Source: Sphingomonas sp. PAMC 26621
GTDB lineage: Bacteria; Pseudomonadota; Alphaproteobacteria; Sphingomonadales; Sphingomonadaceae
Length of the DNA stretch: 64,000 nucleotides
Assembly: GCF_000251145.1 (NCBI RefSeq)
Contig: NZ_AIDW01000019.1
Span: 124,001-188,000, forward strand
Direction: 5' to 3'
In this document: piece after piece, positions 44,123 to 53,700 of the stretch
Layout of the letters: every line of letters begins with the position of its first letter
How positions within the stretch are numbered: the stretch's first letter is position 1
The notes under the pieces: generated by a model
The model's input: only the letters and a program-made list of their open reading frames with translations
What the model was told of the DNA's origin: nothing
Databases searched by the model: none
Translations under genes and position numbers: made by a program

Positions 44123-44674
44123 ATGACTGATCGTTCGCGGGATGCCGGCTTCGTCGGCAAGGCCTGGATCGACCGACTTGTCGCCCCCCTGCCCGCCGGT
44201 GCCACCGTGCTCGATCTTGGATGTGGCGATGGCCAGCCGATCCCGCGCTACCTGCTCGATCGCGGGTTCGCAGTCACCGGCGTCGACGCCGCGACTTCCA
44301 TCATCGAACTCCTCAGGACCCGGCTGGCGCGCGGGCGCTGGATCAAGGGAGACATGCGCGTCGTCCAGGTCGAAGGGCCGTTCGACGCCGTGATCGCGTG
44401 GAACTCGCTGACGTGGCTCAGCCACGATGACCGCGCGCTGATGGCGCGGCGTGCGGCCGAATGGCTCAAGCCAGAGGGCCGGATGCTGTTCAATGCCCCG
44501 GCCGATCAGGATCCCAGCCGCAAGGATTATCGCGATGGTTCGCCATACCGCTTCGACCTTGAGGCGACCGATTATGCCGCCGCGATCGCGGGCAGCGGTC
44601 TCCGCCTGATCGCGCATATGGACGTCGATCCTGCGTGCGACGATGCGGGGATATGGCTCGCCGAGAAACTGTAA
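44123..44674 (+). CDS. Class I SAM-dependent methyltransferase
   Basis: A 183-residue Rossmann methyltransferase. Motif I is VLDLGCGDGQPIPRYLLDRG, the acidic motif II is VTGVDAA, and FDAVIAWNSLTWLSHDDRALM plus LKPEGRMLFNAP complete the core. The usual N-terminal helix of this type (often with a YERHA-like segment) is missing or very short, so the true start is uncertain. ATG 44123 lacks a ribosome site, and ATG 44054 is the alternative. The csbD promoter lies in this 5' region on the other strand. Substrate unknown. Confidence 0.8.
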   Translation: MTDRSRDAGFVGKAWIDRLVAPLPAGATVLDLGCGDGQPIPRYLLDRGFAVTGVDAATSIIELLRTRLARGRWIKGDMRVVQVEGPFDAVIAWNSLTWLSHDDRALMARRAAEWLKPEGRMLFNAPADQDPSRKDYRDGSPYRFDLEATDYAAAIAGSGLRLIAHMDVDPACDDAGIWLAEKL

Positions 44675-44680
44675 CGCGTC

Positions 44681-45862
44681 CTACCGCCGGAATAGCGCCG
44701 CCAGTTCGGCATGGGTCGACCAGCGGAATTGCCCGACCGGCTGCACCCAGTCGAGCTGGTATCCACCCTTGCTCAGCATCTCCGCATCGCGCGCGAAGCT
44801 ACTGGGATTGCACGAAACATACGCAATGACCGGGACCGTTGACATCGCCAGTTGCGCAATCTGCTCGCGCGCGCCGGCCCGCGGCGGATCGAGCACGACC
44901 GCGGCAAAACGCGAACATTCCGCGCTCGTCAGCGGCCGCCGGAACAGATCGCGGTGTTCCGTGAACAGCGCTCCTCCAGCCCGACTCGCGCCCGCCTGCA
45001 GCGCGAGGATCGCGTCGCGCCCGGCCTCGGCGGCGTAGACCTTGCCCGACAGCGCCAGCGCGAACGTCCCGAGACCGGCAAACAGATCGGCGACAGCGCC
45101 GCGTGGGGACCCCACTGCCTCCCGGACCGCAGCGATAAGGCTCGCCTCACCCTCACGCGTCGCCTGCAGGAAGGATGCGGGCGGGAACGGCACCGCGACG
45201 CCGCCAAGCGTAATCGTCACGCCCTCGGGCTCCCACCGTGTTTCCGGCCCGAGCCCGTCATCCACCGCCAGTCGCGCAATCGCGTGATCGCCGCAGAACT
45301 GCGTCAACGCCTCTGCGATGGCGAGCCCCTCCGTCAACGTCCCTTCGATCAGCACGTCGGTGCCTTGGTCGACCTCGGTAAGATGGATTCGGGCCCGACC
45401 CTTGAGCGTCCGCGCGAGCAGCTTGCGCAACGGTGCCAGCAGCCCGAACAGGGCGGGCGTCAGGACATGGCATTCCTTGAGATCGACGATCTCATGGCTC
45501 CCCGCCGCGCTGAAACCGAGCCGCACCGCGCCGCCTTTCACCTCCGCGTGCAGCGTCGCGCGGCGGCGTGTGCGCGGCGGTGAGAGCAGCGGCGCCCGGA
45601 TGTCGGTGGTCAAATGCTGCGCCGCCAGCGCCCCCGCGATCCGATCGACCAGAAACGCGGCATAGCTCGCGTCGTCGAGATGCTGGAGCTGGCATCCGCC
45701 GCATTCGGGAAAGTGGCGGCACGGCGGAATCTGGTGATGTGGCCCGGGAACGATGACGTCGTCGGCGGTCAGCGTGTCCCCTGGCGCGGCGAAGGCGGCG
45801 TGGCGGCCGTTCGCGGTGACGCCATCGCCGCGCGCGGCCACTCTTACGATCGTGTCATTCAT
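44681..45862 (-). CDS. TrmA/RlmD-like RNA (uracil-5-)-methyltransferase
   Basis: A 393-residue class I methyltransferase of the m5U RNA group. The N-terminal iron-sulfur cysteines are in CRHFPECGGCQLQHL (a further Cys comes later), VADLFAGLGTFALALS is the SAM site, VVLDPPRAGAREQ the active-site loop and VSCNPSSFARD the catalytic cysteine motif. The N-terminal TRAM-like beta domain is short. It probably methylates a uridine in 23S rRNA or tRNA; RlmD versus TrmA-type specificity cannot be decided here. Its ATG overlaps the nnr stop (ATGA). Confidence 0.9.
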   Translation of the reverse strand: MNDTIVRVAARGDGVTANGRHAAFAAPGDTLTADDVIVPGPHHQIPPCRHFPECGGCQLQHLDDASYAAFLVDRIAGALAAQHLTTDIRAPLLSPPRTRRRATLHAEVKGGAVRLGFSAAGSHEIVDLKECHVLTPALFGLLAPLRKLLARTLKGRARIHLTEVDQGTDVLIEGTLTEGLAIAEALTQFCGDHAIARLAVDDGLGPETRWEPEGVTITLGGVAVPFPPASFLQATREGEASLIAAVREAVGSPRGAVADLFAGLGTFALALSGKVYAAEAGRDAILALQAGASRAGGALFTEHRDLFRRPLTSAECSRFAAVVLDPPRAGAREQIAQLAMSTVPVIAYVSCNPSSFARDAEMLSKGGYQLDWVQPVGQFRWSTHAELAALFRR

Positions 45863-47286
45863 ACGCCGGCCCTAGCGCCGCTCAGCGCGTGCGCAAGATC
45901 ATCCGCAAGAAACGCACCGCCCAGCCGCCGTGCGGCCTCGCTGTGGAGCCAAACCCCCGCCGCGACGCGGTCCAGCAACGCGACGCTAGAGGTGGCATGC
46001 GCCGCGACGACCGCCGCGATCGCGCCGGTCAGCACGTCCCCGGTTCCGGCGGTCGACAGCCAAGGATCGGCGGGGGGTGTGACGATCCCCGACCTATCCG
46101 GGGCCGCCACGATCGTGCTCGATCCCTTGAACACGACAATCGCACCGGCGCGCTGCGCGGCGGATCGCGCACGGTCGATCCGGGGATCGTCGCTCTTGCC
46201 GAACAGCGTGTCGAACTCGCCTTCGTGCGGCGTGAGGATCGTCGGCGCGGTGCGCGCGCGCACCGTGGCGAGGCGAGGTTCGTCGAGAAGGTGAAGCGCG
46301 TCACCGTCGATGAGCAGCGCGGCGTTGGTTGCAAGCCCGGCATCGAGCCGTTCGCGCCCCGCCGCATCGCGCCCCAGCCCCGGGCCGATCACGATGACGC
46401 CAATCCGTTCATCCGCCAGCGCCTCCGCCGAAAAGGGCCGCCGCACGATCGCATGGGGCTCGGTGGTCCGCGTCTCCCCGAGGAGCAGCACATAGCCCGC
46501 CCCCGCACGCAACGCCGCCTCGGCGGAAAGCTCGGCCGCGCCGGGCATCGCCCCTGCCACTATCGCGACCATCCCGCGGGTATATTTGTGCGCGGCGAAG
46601 CTGGGCGTGGCCAGAAACGACGGTCGTGCTGCAGCGCGCAAGGACCCGTCGACGTCGATGGCCGCCGTCAGGCCGATATCGAGCAGGCGCACCGCCCCGC
46701 ATCGTTCCGCGGCGGGGACCAGCAGATGCGCAGGTTTCAGACGTCCAAGCGCAAGCGTCACGTCCGCGGCAATCGCGGCGTCCGGCCCTTCCCCGAGAAT
46801 GAGGCCGGTGTCGGTCGCGACCCCGCTCGGCAGGTCGACCGCGATCGTGAGGCGCGCGGAAGCCCCGAGACGTGCCAGCGTGGCCGCAAGATCGGGTGCC
46901 AGCGCCCGCGCAAGGCCCGTCCCGAACACCGCATCGACCAGAACCGCCGCTGGTGGCGCATCGTGCAGCGCCTCGACCGGACCGGTCCACGCCGTGCGCG
47001 CCACCCTCGCCGCGTCGCTCCGTGGTTCGCCGAGCGCCGCGACCCGGACCGCGCGCCCCATCGCTGCAAGCACGGTCGCCGCGACATAGCCGTCGCCGCC
47101 ATTGTTTCCGGGTCCACACGCGATCAGAATGTCCGCGTCCCCCGCCAGTCGCGCAACCGCCGTCGCAACGGCGCGACCCGCGGTGCGCATCAAGCTGTCG
47201 ACGCTTGCCCCTGCCGCCATCGCGCGTGCCTCGGCCGCCCGCATCTGGTCTGCGGTCAGGATCGTGGTTCCGTCGATCGGGGTCAT
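45859..47286 (-). CDS. nnr: Bifunctional NAD(P)H-hydrate epimerase/dehydratase
   Basis: A 475-residue fusion that repairs damaged NAD(P)H. The N-terminal epimerase domain (about 1-210) includes ILIACGPGNNGGDGYVAATVL and VDAVFGTGL. The C-terminal ADP/ATP-dependent dehydratase domain (about 225-475) includes HKYTRGMVAIVAGAMPGAAELSAEAALRAGAGYV, LTPHEGEFDTLFG, FKGSSTIVAAPD and STAGTGDVLTGAIAA. It overlaps the RNA methyltransferase by ATGA downstream and the small lipoprotein gene by ATGA upstream, forming a tight cluster. Confidence 0.96.
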   Translation of the reverse strand: MTPIDGTTILTADQMRAAEARAMAAGASVDSLMRTAGRAVATAVARLAGDADILIACGPGNNGGDGYVAATVLAAMGRAVRVAALGEPRSDAARVARTAWTGPVEALHDAPPAAVLVDAVFGTGLARALAPDLAATLARLGASARLTIAVDLPSGVATDTGLILGEGPDAAIAADVTLALGRLKPAHLLVPAAERCGAVRLLDIGLTAAIDVDGSLRAAARPSFLATPSFAAHKYTRGMVAIVAGAMPGAAELSAEAALRAGAGYVLLLGETRTTEPHAIVRRPFSAEALADERIGVIVIGPGLGRDAAGRERLDAGLATNAALLIDGDALHLLDEPRLATVRARTAPTILTPHEGEFDTLFGKSDDPRIDRARSAAQRAGAIVVFKGSSTIVAAPDRSGIVTPPADPWLSTAGTGDVLTGAIAAVVAAHATSSVALLDRVAAGVWLHSEAARRLGGAFLADDLAHALSGARAGV

Positions 47287-47660
47287 GCGGCTGGCTTCGC
47301 GCCCTTGATCGTCGCGGGGATGCGGTAGCGATCCGCGCCGAGCGCGACTTCGATCTCGTCGCTGCCGAACGCGCGGACCACCGCTTGCTGCGCACCGTCC
47401 GCGGCGATCACGCCGCGCCCGTCGCGCGGGACGAGCAACCGGCGGAACGCGCCGTCGGGGTGGCGCACGGTAAGCAGGAGACCGTCGCGTGCCTGCACCT
47501 GCTCGATGGTGCAGGTGCGCGTATAAGACGCCGGTCCGTGCGCGCAGGGGATCGTCGCGCGCGGTTCATCCGGCTGGTCGGCTTGCGCGACGCGTTGTCC
47601 GCCGCAGGCCGCGAGGGGCAGTGCAAATAAGATGGTGCGCCTAGATATCCGCGTAGACAT
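47283..47660 (-). CDS. Small predicted lipoprotein, unknown
   Basis: A 125-residue protein starting [22 protein letters not shown], a twin-Arg-containing, lipobox-like signal (LPLAAC) with the lipidation cysteine at 19. The mature part includes [45 protein letters not shown] and is probably a beta-rich domain. The start lies 20 bases inside the 3' end of ilvD, and the stop overlaps nnr by ATGA. No named family is recognised. An envelope location is inferred from the signal. Confidence 0.8.
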   Translation of the reverse strand: MSTRISRRTILFALPLAACGGQRVAQADQPDEPRATIPCAHGPASYTRTCTIEQVQARDGLLLTVRHPDGAFRRLLVPRDGRGVIAADGAQQAVVRAFGSDEIEVALGADRYRIPATIKGAKPAA

Positions 47661-49362
47661 GACGTTCGGTGGCCGCTCCGGGGTGCGTGACCGCGCCCTT
47701 ATAGGCAGGACCGACCGTCTGCGCATAGCGCCACAGCGCGCCCGACTGGTAATCGTTGACCCGCGCGACCCACTGCGCCTTGCGTGCGGCCAGCGTTTCG
47801 GGCGCGACGTCGAGGTCGATCGTCCCCGCCTCGGCGTCGATCCGGATCGTGTCGCCATCCTCGATCAGCGCGATCGGCCCGCCATCGGCGGCTTCGGGGC
47901 CGACGTGACCGATACAGAATCCCCGTGTCCCGCCCGAGAAGCGTCCATCAGTGATCAGCGCGACCTTCTCGCCAAGCCCGAGGCCATAGAGCGCCGCCGT
48001 GGTCGACAGCATCTCGCGCATGCCCGGGCCACCCTTCGGCCCTTCGTAACGGATTACGATCACCTCACCCTCGTTGATCGCCCGCTCCTCGACGGCGGCA
48101 AAGCAATCCTCCTCGCAATCGAAGACCCGCGCTGGGCCTTCGAACTGGAGCCGGTGCATCCCGGCGACCTTAACGATCGCGCCGTCGGGCGCGAGCGACC
48201 CGCGCAGGCCGACGACGCCGCCGGTCGGCGACAGCGGCGTCTTCACGTCATAGATGACCTTCTGGTCGGGGTTCCACGTCACCTGCTCGATGTTCTCGCC
48301 GAGCGTCTTGCCGGTAACCGTCAGGCAGTTGCCGTCGAGGAAACCGCCCGCCAGCATCGTCTTCATCAGCATGTAGACGCCGCCCGCCTCATACATATCC
48401 TTGGCGACATACTTCCCGCCCGGCTTGAGGTCGGCGATGTAAGGTGTTGATTTGAAAGCCTCGGCCACGTCGAACAAGTCGAACTCGATCCCCGCTTCGC
48501 TCGCCATCGCGGGCAGGTGCAGGGCGGCATTGGTCGACCCGCCGGTCGCCGCGACGACGCGTGCCGCGTTGATGAACGCCTCGCGCGTGCAGATGTCGCG
48601 CGGGCGGATGTTGCGTGCGACGAGTTCCATAACCTGCTCGCCCGCCGCGATCGCGATCTCGTCGCGGCCGCGATACGGGGCGGGCATCATGTTGGAATTG
48701 GGGAGCGACAGGCCGATCGCCTCGCCGACGCAGGCCATGGTGTTCGCGGTGAACTGGCCGCCGCACGCGCCGTGACCGGGGCACGCGACCTTCTCGAGCT
48801 CGATCAGCTCCTGCAACGGGCAACCACCCGCGGCGTATTTGCCGACCGCCTCGAACACGTCGACGACGGTCACGTCCTTGTCGTGGAAGCGGCCCGGCAG
48901 GATCGACCCTCCGTAAACGAAGATGCTCGGCACGTTGAGCCGCAGCATCGCCATCATCATTCCAGGCAGCGACTTGTCGCACCCGGCAAAGCCGACCAGC
49001 GCGTCGTAGCAATGCCCGCGGACGGAGAGCTCGACCGAATCGGCGATCACTTCGCGGCTGACGAGCGAGGACTTCATCCCCTGGTGCCCCATCGCGATCC
49101 CGTCGGTGACGGTGATCGTGTTGAAGCGGCGCGGCATCCCGCCGCCGGTGATGACGCCCGCCTGCGCGGCATCGGCCTGCGCATCGAGCGTGGTGTTGCA
49201 CGGCGCGGAGTTGTTGCCGGCGCTCGCGAGCGCGACGAACGGCTTGGCGATGTCCTCCTCGGCGATCCCCATCGCGTAATAATAGCTGCGGTGCGGGCTG
49301 CGCTCGGGTCCCACCGAAACGTGACGGCTGGGGAGCTTCGATTTATCGAAAGTACGTGTCAT
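47641..49362 (-). CDS. ilvD: Dihydroxy-acid dehydratase
   Basis: A 573-residue IlvD/EDD enzyme that dehydrates dihydroxy acids to the keto acid precursors of valine, leucine and isoleucine. Iron-sulfur cysteines are in [44 protein letters not shown] and [55 protein letters not shown] is the conserved C-terminal half. With leuCD in this window it completes part of branched-chain amino acid synthesis; the genes are not in one operon. Confidence 0.97.
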   Translation of the reverse strand: MTRTFDKSKLPSRHVSVGPERSPHRSYYYAMGIAEEDIAKPFVALASAGNNSAPCNTTLDAQADAAQAGVITGGGMPRRFNTITVTDGIAMGHQGMKSSLVSREVIADSVELSVRGHCYDALVGFAGCDKSLPGMMMAMLRLNVPSIFVYGGSILPGRFHDKDVTVVDVFEAVGKYAAGGCPLQELIELEKVACPGHGACGGQFTANTMACVGEAIGLSLPNSNMMPAPYRGRDEIAIAAGEQVMELVARNIRPRDICTREAFINAARVVAATGGSTNAALHLPAMASEAGIEFDLFDVAEAFKSTPYIADLKPGGKYVAKDMYEAGGVYMLMKTMLAGGFLDGNCLTVTGKTLGENIEQVTWNPDQKVIYDVKTPLSPTGGVVGLRGSLAPDGAIVKVAGMHRLQFEGPARVFDCEEDCFAAVEERAINEGEVIVIRYEGPKGGPGMREMLSTTAALYGLGLGEKVALITDGRFSGGTRGFCIGHVGPEAADGGPIALIEDGDTIRIDAEAGTIDLDVAPETLAARKAQWVARVNDYQSGALWRYAQTVGPAYKGAVTHPGAATERHVYADI

Positions 49363-49370
49363 GCGCGCGC

Positions 49371-50105
49371 CTATGTCGCGAGAACCCCCTTCGGCGCAAG
49401 TCTATTACGTATCTCGACCAGAATCGGGGCTAGAATGTCGTTCCATCGGTCTACGCCGGTCGCGTCGCCGATGAGGTCGTTTCGAATTTCGATCGCGATG
49501 CTGGCAATTCCGCGTGCCTCACCGTGTCGGTTCAGCGTCGCGTTGAGCACCTTGCCCGAATAGGGTTCGTTGTCCCCGACGACCAGCCCGCGCGCCGCGA
49601 GCAACGGCAAGGCGAGGTCCGCCGCGCGCCGGTCGCGGTTTGACAGGATGCCGATCTCCCACGGGCGGATCGGCCCATCCGCGGTCTCGAGTTGCGGCGT
49701 GAAGCTGTGGATCGAGACGAGCAGCGTTGGCCGCATCGACCGGATCATCGCCTCGAGCGCGCGATGATAAGGGGCGTAGAGGTGCGCGATCCGCTCGAAC
49801 CGGTCGATACCGTCGTTGCCCGGAATGGCATGGCCATCGCTCACCGTCGGGATCAACCCCGGATGGTCGGGCTGGCGGTGGAGGTCGATCACCAGCCGCG
49901 AAACCGTCGCGAGGACGGCGGGGGCGCCGAGGGTCGCCGCCAGCGCCTCGGTCAGAGGGGCAGCCCCGATGTCGACGCCGATATGCTTGTCGAGCAGCGC
50001 GGGCGCGACGCCGAGGTCGATCCCCGGCGGCACCGCGTTCGACGCATGATCGCAGATCAGCAGAATGCCGCCGGGGTCCCCGTCAATAAAGCGCGCGACC
50101 GTCAT
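49371..50105 (-). CDS. N-formylglutamate amidohydrolase family protein
   Basis: A 244-residue protein of the HutG-like N-formylglutamate amidohydrolase fold. [73 protein letters not shown] and [15 protein letters not shown] give the family's metal-binding His, Asp and Glu residues. No histidine-degradation genes adjoin it, so its substrate may differ from N-formylglutamate. It lies between ilvD and ispE on the same strand. Confidence 0.9.
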   Translation of the reverse strand: MTVARFIDGDPGGILLICDHASNAVPPGIDLGVAPALLDKHIGVDIGAAPLTEALAATLGAPAVLATVSRLVIDLHRQPDHPGLIPTVSDGHAIPGNDGIDRFERIAHLYAPYHRALEAMIRSMRPTLLVSIHSFTPQLETADGPIRPWEIGILSNRDRRAADLALPLLAARGLVVGDNEPYSGKVLNATLNRHGEARGIASIAIEIRNDLIGDATGVDRWNDILAPILVEIRNRLAPKGVLAT

Positions 50106-50114
50106 TGGAGCGTG

Positions 50115-50142
50115 GGGGCGGCAAGGTTGCCCTTGCCGCCCC
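50115..50142 (-). terminator. Hairpin between ispE and the amidohydrolase gene
   Basis: GGGGCGGCAAGG (50115-50126) and CCTTGCCGCCCC (50131-50142) form a perfect 12-bp stem with a four-base loop, only 10 bases upstream of the amidohydrolase start. There is no clear U-tract. It could terminate the ispE transcript or affect translation of the next gene. Confidence 0.5.
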
Positions 50143-50307
50143 GCATCCGGGATGGCGCGCGGCTGGGACGCGGACCATCGATGGGCGTACCACGGGGGGC
50201 GGCGGACCCATCGACCTTCCTATCAGCAAGCACCGGGCCAATCCCGGATTTCCGCCGATCCTGCTCGTTTCGGCGCATGCCCCGTCCCATTGTGATGCGG
50301 AAAACCG

Positions 50308-51132
50308 TCACGCGAGTGTCGTTTCGAGACACCACCATCTCGGGTGCGCGGCGCGGATCATGGCAGCGGCCGCGGCGCGATCGGTTACGGTGGCGTAGAG
50401 CGCAAAGCACGTCGCGCCCGAACCCGACATGCGCGAGAGCAGCGGCGCCCCTTTTTCGAGCAGCGCCAGCACCGCATCGATCTCGGGTGCCAGCGCGCGG
50501 GCGGGCGCCTCGAGATCATTGCGTCCGGCGCGCGCGAGCGACAGCACGTCGCCATCCGGCATCGGCCCGCGATCGCGCCCGTCCCACGCCTTGAACACCG
50601 CAGCGGTCGACACGGCGACGCCGGGATTGACCAGCAATACCGGCATCCCGCTCGGACCATCCAGCGGTTCGAGCTTTTCGCCACGCCCCTGCCCCAGCGC
50701 GGTCCGCCCCAGCAGGCAGGCGGGCACGTCCGATCCCAGATCCGCGGCAAGCGCGAACAGGCGCGGATCCTCGATCGCGATATCGTTTGCCCGCGCGAGC
50801 GTTCGGAGCGCGGCGGCGGCATCCGCCGATCCGCCCCCGATCCCCGAGGCGACGGGCAGATGCTTGTCGAGCGTGAAGGCCCCGCCGACGCTCGTGCCAA
50901 ACCGCTCGGCAAAGCCGCGCGCAGCGCGCAGGACGAGATTGTCGCCCTCGCCGGACAGGCCAGCGGCGAACGGCCCGGTGATCGTCAGCGACAACGGTCC
51001 CGGCGTGAGTGTCACGGTGTCGCCGTCCGTAACAAAGGCGAACAGCGTTTCCAGCTCATGATACCCGTCCGGACGGCGGGCGCGGACGTGGAGCGCTAGG
51101 TTGATCTTGGCGGGGGCCGATTCGACAATCAT
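50308..51132 (-). CDS. ispE: 4-diphosphocytidyl-2-C-methyl-D-erythritol kinase
   Basis: A 274-residue GHMP kinase of the MEP isoprenoid pathway, phosphorylating the 2-hydroxyl of CDP-methylerythritol. It has APAKINLALHVRARRPDGYHELETLF, the ATP-binding LPVASGIGGGSADAAAALRTL and the C-terminal LSRMSGSGATCFALY. It starts 12 bases downstream of the ETF-QO gene and may share its transcript. Confidence 0.96.
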   Translation of the reverse strand: MIVESAPAKINLALHVRARRPDGYHELETLFAFVTDGDTVTLTPGPLSLTITGPFAAGLSGEGDNLVLRAARGFAERFGTSVGGAFTLDKHLPVASGIGGGSADAAAALRTLARANDIAIEDPRLFALAADLGSDVPACLLGRTALGQGRGEKLEPLDGPSGMPVLLVNPGVAVSTAAVFKAWDGRDRGPMPDGDVLSLARAGRNDLEAPARALAPEIDAVLALLEKGAPLLSRMSGSGATCFALYATVTDRAAAAAMIRAAHPRWWCLETTLA

Positions 51133-51144
51133 GGCGCCGCGCTA

Positions 51145-52818
51145 TCACATGTTCGGATAGTTCGGACCCCCGCCGCCCTCGGGTACCGTCCAGGTAATGT
51201 TTTGCGTCGGGTCCTTGATGTCGCACGTCTTGCAGTGGACGCAATTCTGCGCGTTGATCACGAACTTGGGGTTCCCCTCCTCCGCGCCGACGATCTCGTA
51301 CACGCCCGCCGGGCAGTAGCGCTGCGCGGGCTCGTCGTAGAGCGGCAGATCGTACTTCACGGGGATATCGGGATCGGCGAGCTTGAGGTGGACCGGCTGG
51401 TTCTCCTCGTGGTTGGTGTTCGAGATGAACACCGACGACAAGCGGTCGAACGTCAGGACGCCATCGGGCTTGGGATAAGCGATCGGGCGCACCTGATCCT
51501 TGCGCCACAAGGTCTTGTGGTTCGCGTGGTGCTTCATCGTGAAGGGCATCTTCACGCCCCAGCTTTCCAGCCACATCGTCACGTTCGCAAGGCCCGAGCC
51601 GACGATCTCTCCGAACTTCTCGACCAGCGGCACGACGTTGCGGACGACCGACAGCTCCTTCTTGACCCAGCTATTCTCGAAAGCGGCGGGATAGGCGACG
51701 AGCTCGTCATGCTCGCGCTGCGACGCGATCGCCTCGACCGCGGCCTCCGCGGCCATCATGCCCGACTTCATCGCGGTATGCGTGCCCTTGATCCGCGGCA
51801 CGTTGAGGAAGCCTGCCGAACAGCCGATCAGCGCGCCGCCCGGGAACACCAGCTTGGGGATCGACTGCAACCCGCCGTCGTTGATCGCGCGTGCGCCGTA
51901 GGACACGCGCTTGGCGCCCTTGAGGATCTCGGCGATCGCGGGGTGGGTCTTCCAGCGCTGCATCTCGTGGAACGGCGAGAGATACGGGTTGGTGTAGCTC
52001 AGCCACGTGACGAAACCGAGCGCGACCTGCCCGTTCGCCTGATGATAGAGGAACCCGCCGCCGTTGGAGCCGGGAGTCTCGTTGAGCGGCCAGCCCTGCG
52101 TGTGGATGACGCGACCCGGGACATGCTTGTCGGGTGCGATGTCCCACAATTCCTTGATGCCGATGCCGTAGACCTGTGGCTCGCTGTCGCGCGCGAGGTC
52201 GAACCTGGCGATGATCTGCTTGGAGAGCGACCCGCGCACGCCTTCGCTCAGGAACGTGTATTTCGCGTGAATCTCGAGACCCGGTGTGTAATCGGGCTTG
52301 TGCGACCCGTCGCGCGCAACGCCCATGTCGCCGGTCGCGACACCCTTGACCGAGCCATCTGCGTTATACAGCACTTCGGCAGCGGCGAAGCCCGGGAAAA
52401 TCTCGACGCCCAACTCTTCCGCCTGCCCCGCGAGCCAGCGGCACAGGTTTGCAAGGCTACCGGTATAGGTGCCCTTGTTGTGCATGAACCCGGGGGTAAT
52501 GAAATGCGGGACCGCGGTCTTGCCGCGCTTCGACAGCATCCAGTGCTGGTTGTCGGTCACGGGCACTTCGGCAAGCGGGCAACCCATCGTGCGCCATTCG
52601 GGCAGCAGTTCGTCGAGCGACTTCGGATCGATCACCGCGCCGGACAGGATATGCGCGCCGACTTCCGAGCCCTTTTCGAGCACGCATACCGAAAGCTCGA
52701 TTTCGCGTTCGATCGCGACCTGTTTGAGCCGGATCGCCGCGGACAGGCCTGCCGGGCCTGCGCCGACGATGACGACGTCATAGGGCATCGATTCGCGCTG
52801 ATTTTCGGTATCGCTCAC
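51145..52818 (-). CDS. Electron transfer flavoprotein-ubiquinone oxidoreductase
   Basis: A 557-residue ETF-QO carrying electrons from ETF (fatty-acid and amino-acid oxidation) to ubiquinone at the membrane. The N-terminal FAD fold is VVIVGAGPAGLSAAIRLKQ, the GG-doublet region follows, and the C-terminal ferredoxin-like 4Fe-4S segment is NAQNCVHCKTCDIKDPTQNITWTVPEGGGGPNYPNM. The family's hydrophobic quinone/membrane segment lies mid-protein. The upstream 126 bases separate it from a divergent UDG-like gene. Confidence 0.96.
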   Translation of the reverse strand: MSDTENQRESMPYDVVIVGAGPAGLSAAIRLKQVAIEREIELSVCVLEKGSEVGAHILSGAVIDPKSLDELLPEWRTMGCPLAEVPVTDNQHWMLSKRGKTAVPHFITPGFMHNKGTYTGSLANLCRWLAGQAEELGVEIFPGFAAAEVLYNADGSVKGVATGDMGVARDGSHKPDYTPGLEIHAKYTFLSEGVRGSLSKQIIARFDLARDSEPQVYGIGIKELWDIAPDKHVPGRVIHTQGWPLNETPGSNGGGFLYHQANGQVALGFVTWLSYTNPYLSPFHEMQRWKTHPAIAEILKGAKRVSYGARAINDGGLQSIPKLVFPGGALIGCSAGFLNVPRIKGTHTAMKSGMMAAEAAVEAIASQREHDELVAYPAAFENSWVKKELSVVRNVVPLVEKFGEIVGSGLANVTMWLESWGVKMPFTMKHHANHKTLWRKDQVRPIAYPKPDGVLTFDRLSSVFISNTNHEENQPVHLKLADPDIPVKYDLPLYDEPAQRYCPAGVYEIVGAEEGNPKFVINAQNCVHCKTCDIKDPTQNITWTVPEGGGGPNYPNM

Positions 52819-52944
52819 GCTGTCTCTCCACTGCGGTTGGGGCGGCGCGGTCTTGTCGCGCGCGCGGAACGTCCGGCCCCATCGCCGTAAAAAGCGAGTG
52901 CCAGTGAATTGACCTTCGCGTCAACATAGGACTCTAGGGAATAT

Positions 52945-53700
52945 ATGGGGGCAGACCAGAATTTCGATTGGCAGATCGTCGCAGCGAGTGCGCTCGAATG
53001 GTGGCGCGACGCAGGCGTCGACACGCTTGCGGACGAGGGACCGCGCGACTGGACCGCCGCGCCCGCGCCGGTCGTCCGTGAAACGAAGCGGCACGCCGTA
53101 GCGGAAGCCGCGCAGCCCGTCGCTGCGCCGCTGCCGACCGAGATCACTGCCTTTGCGGCCTGGCGGACCGGCGCCGACGCACCCGAGGCAAAATGGACGG
53201 GATCGCCGATTGCGACGAGCGGGGATCCGCAATCGGACATCATGGTCATCACCGACGTCCCCGACCGCGAGGATTCCGAATCGGGCTCGCTTCTGAGCGG
53301 CGCGGCCGGACGGCTGTTCGACCGGATGCTCGCGGCGATCGGGCGTGATCGGGGCAGCGTCTATATCGTGCCGATGTGTACGATCCGCCCGGTCGCGGGA
53401 CGGATCGCGCCCGAGATCGAGACACGGCTTGCCGAGCTGATCCGGCATCACATCGCAATAGTAGCGCCGAAGCGGCTGTTTGTGTTAGGGAACGCGCCGA
53501 GCCGTGCGCTCACCGGGGCAGATGTCACGCGATCGCGAGGTAGTTTGCAATTGGTTAATCTCGAAGTTGGACAATCCGGCGTGACCATCGGCGTCGAGGC
53601 GGTCGCGAGTTATCACCCGCGTCTCCTGCTCGAACGACCGGCAGAAAAGGCGCGCGCGTGGAAGGACTTACAAATGCTTATCGCGGGGTTGGGCGCATGA
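52945..53700 (+). CDS. Uracil-DNA glycosylase-superfamily protein, degenerate family 4-like
   Basis: A 251-residue protein whose second half follows the family 4 UDG layout: LLSGAAGRLFDRMLAAIG, SVYIVPMCTIRPVAGRIAP, PKRLFVLGNAPSRALTG, RGSLQLVN and VASYHPRLLLERPAEKARAWKDL. The usual GEAPGxxED site is replaced by TDVPDREDSESG, and I find only one of the four cysteines that normally hold the 4Fe-4S cluster. The first 90 residues are low-complexity. It may have lost glycosylase activity or act differently. The stop overlaps the transglycosylase ATG (ATGA). Confidence 0.82.
   Translation: MGADQNFDWQIVAASALEWWRDAGVDTLADEGPRDWTAAPAPVVRETKRHAVAEAAQPVAAPLPTEITAFAAWRTGADAPEAKWTGSPIATSGDPQSDIMVITDVPDREDSESGSLLSGAAGRLFDRMLAAIGRDRGSVYIVPMCTIRPVAGRIAPEIETRLAELIRHHIAIVAPKRLFVLGNAPSRALTGADVTRSRGSLQLVNLEVGQSGVTIGVEAVASYHPRLLLERPAEKARAWKDLQMLIAGLGA

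Noticed and set aside
50102..50410. 102-codon ORF between ispE and the amidohydrolase gene as a confirmed gene
   Set aside because: It overlaps the 3' end of ispE and lacks a recognisable family. Only its ATGA junction is suggestive, so it is listed as a finding and not as a gene.
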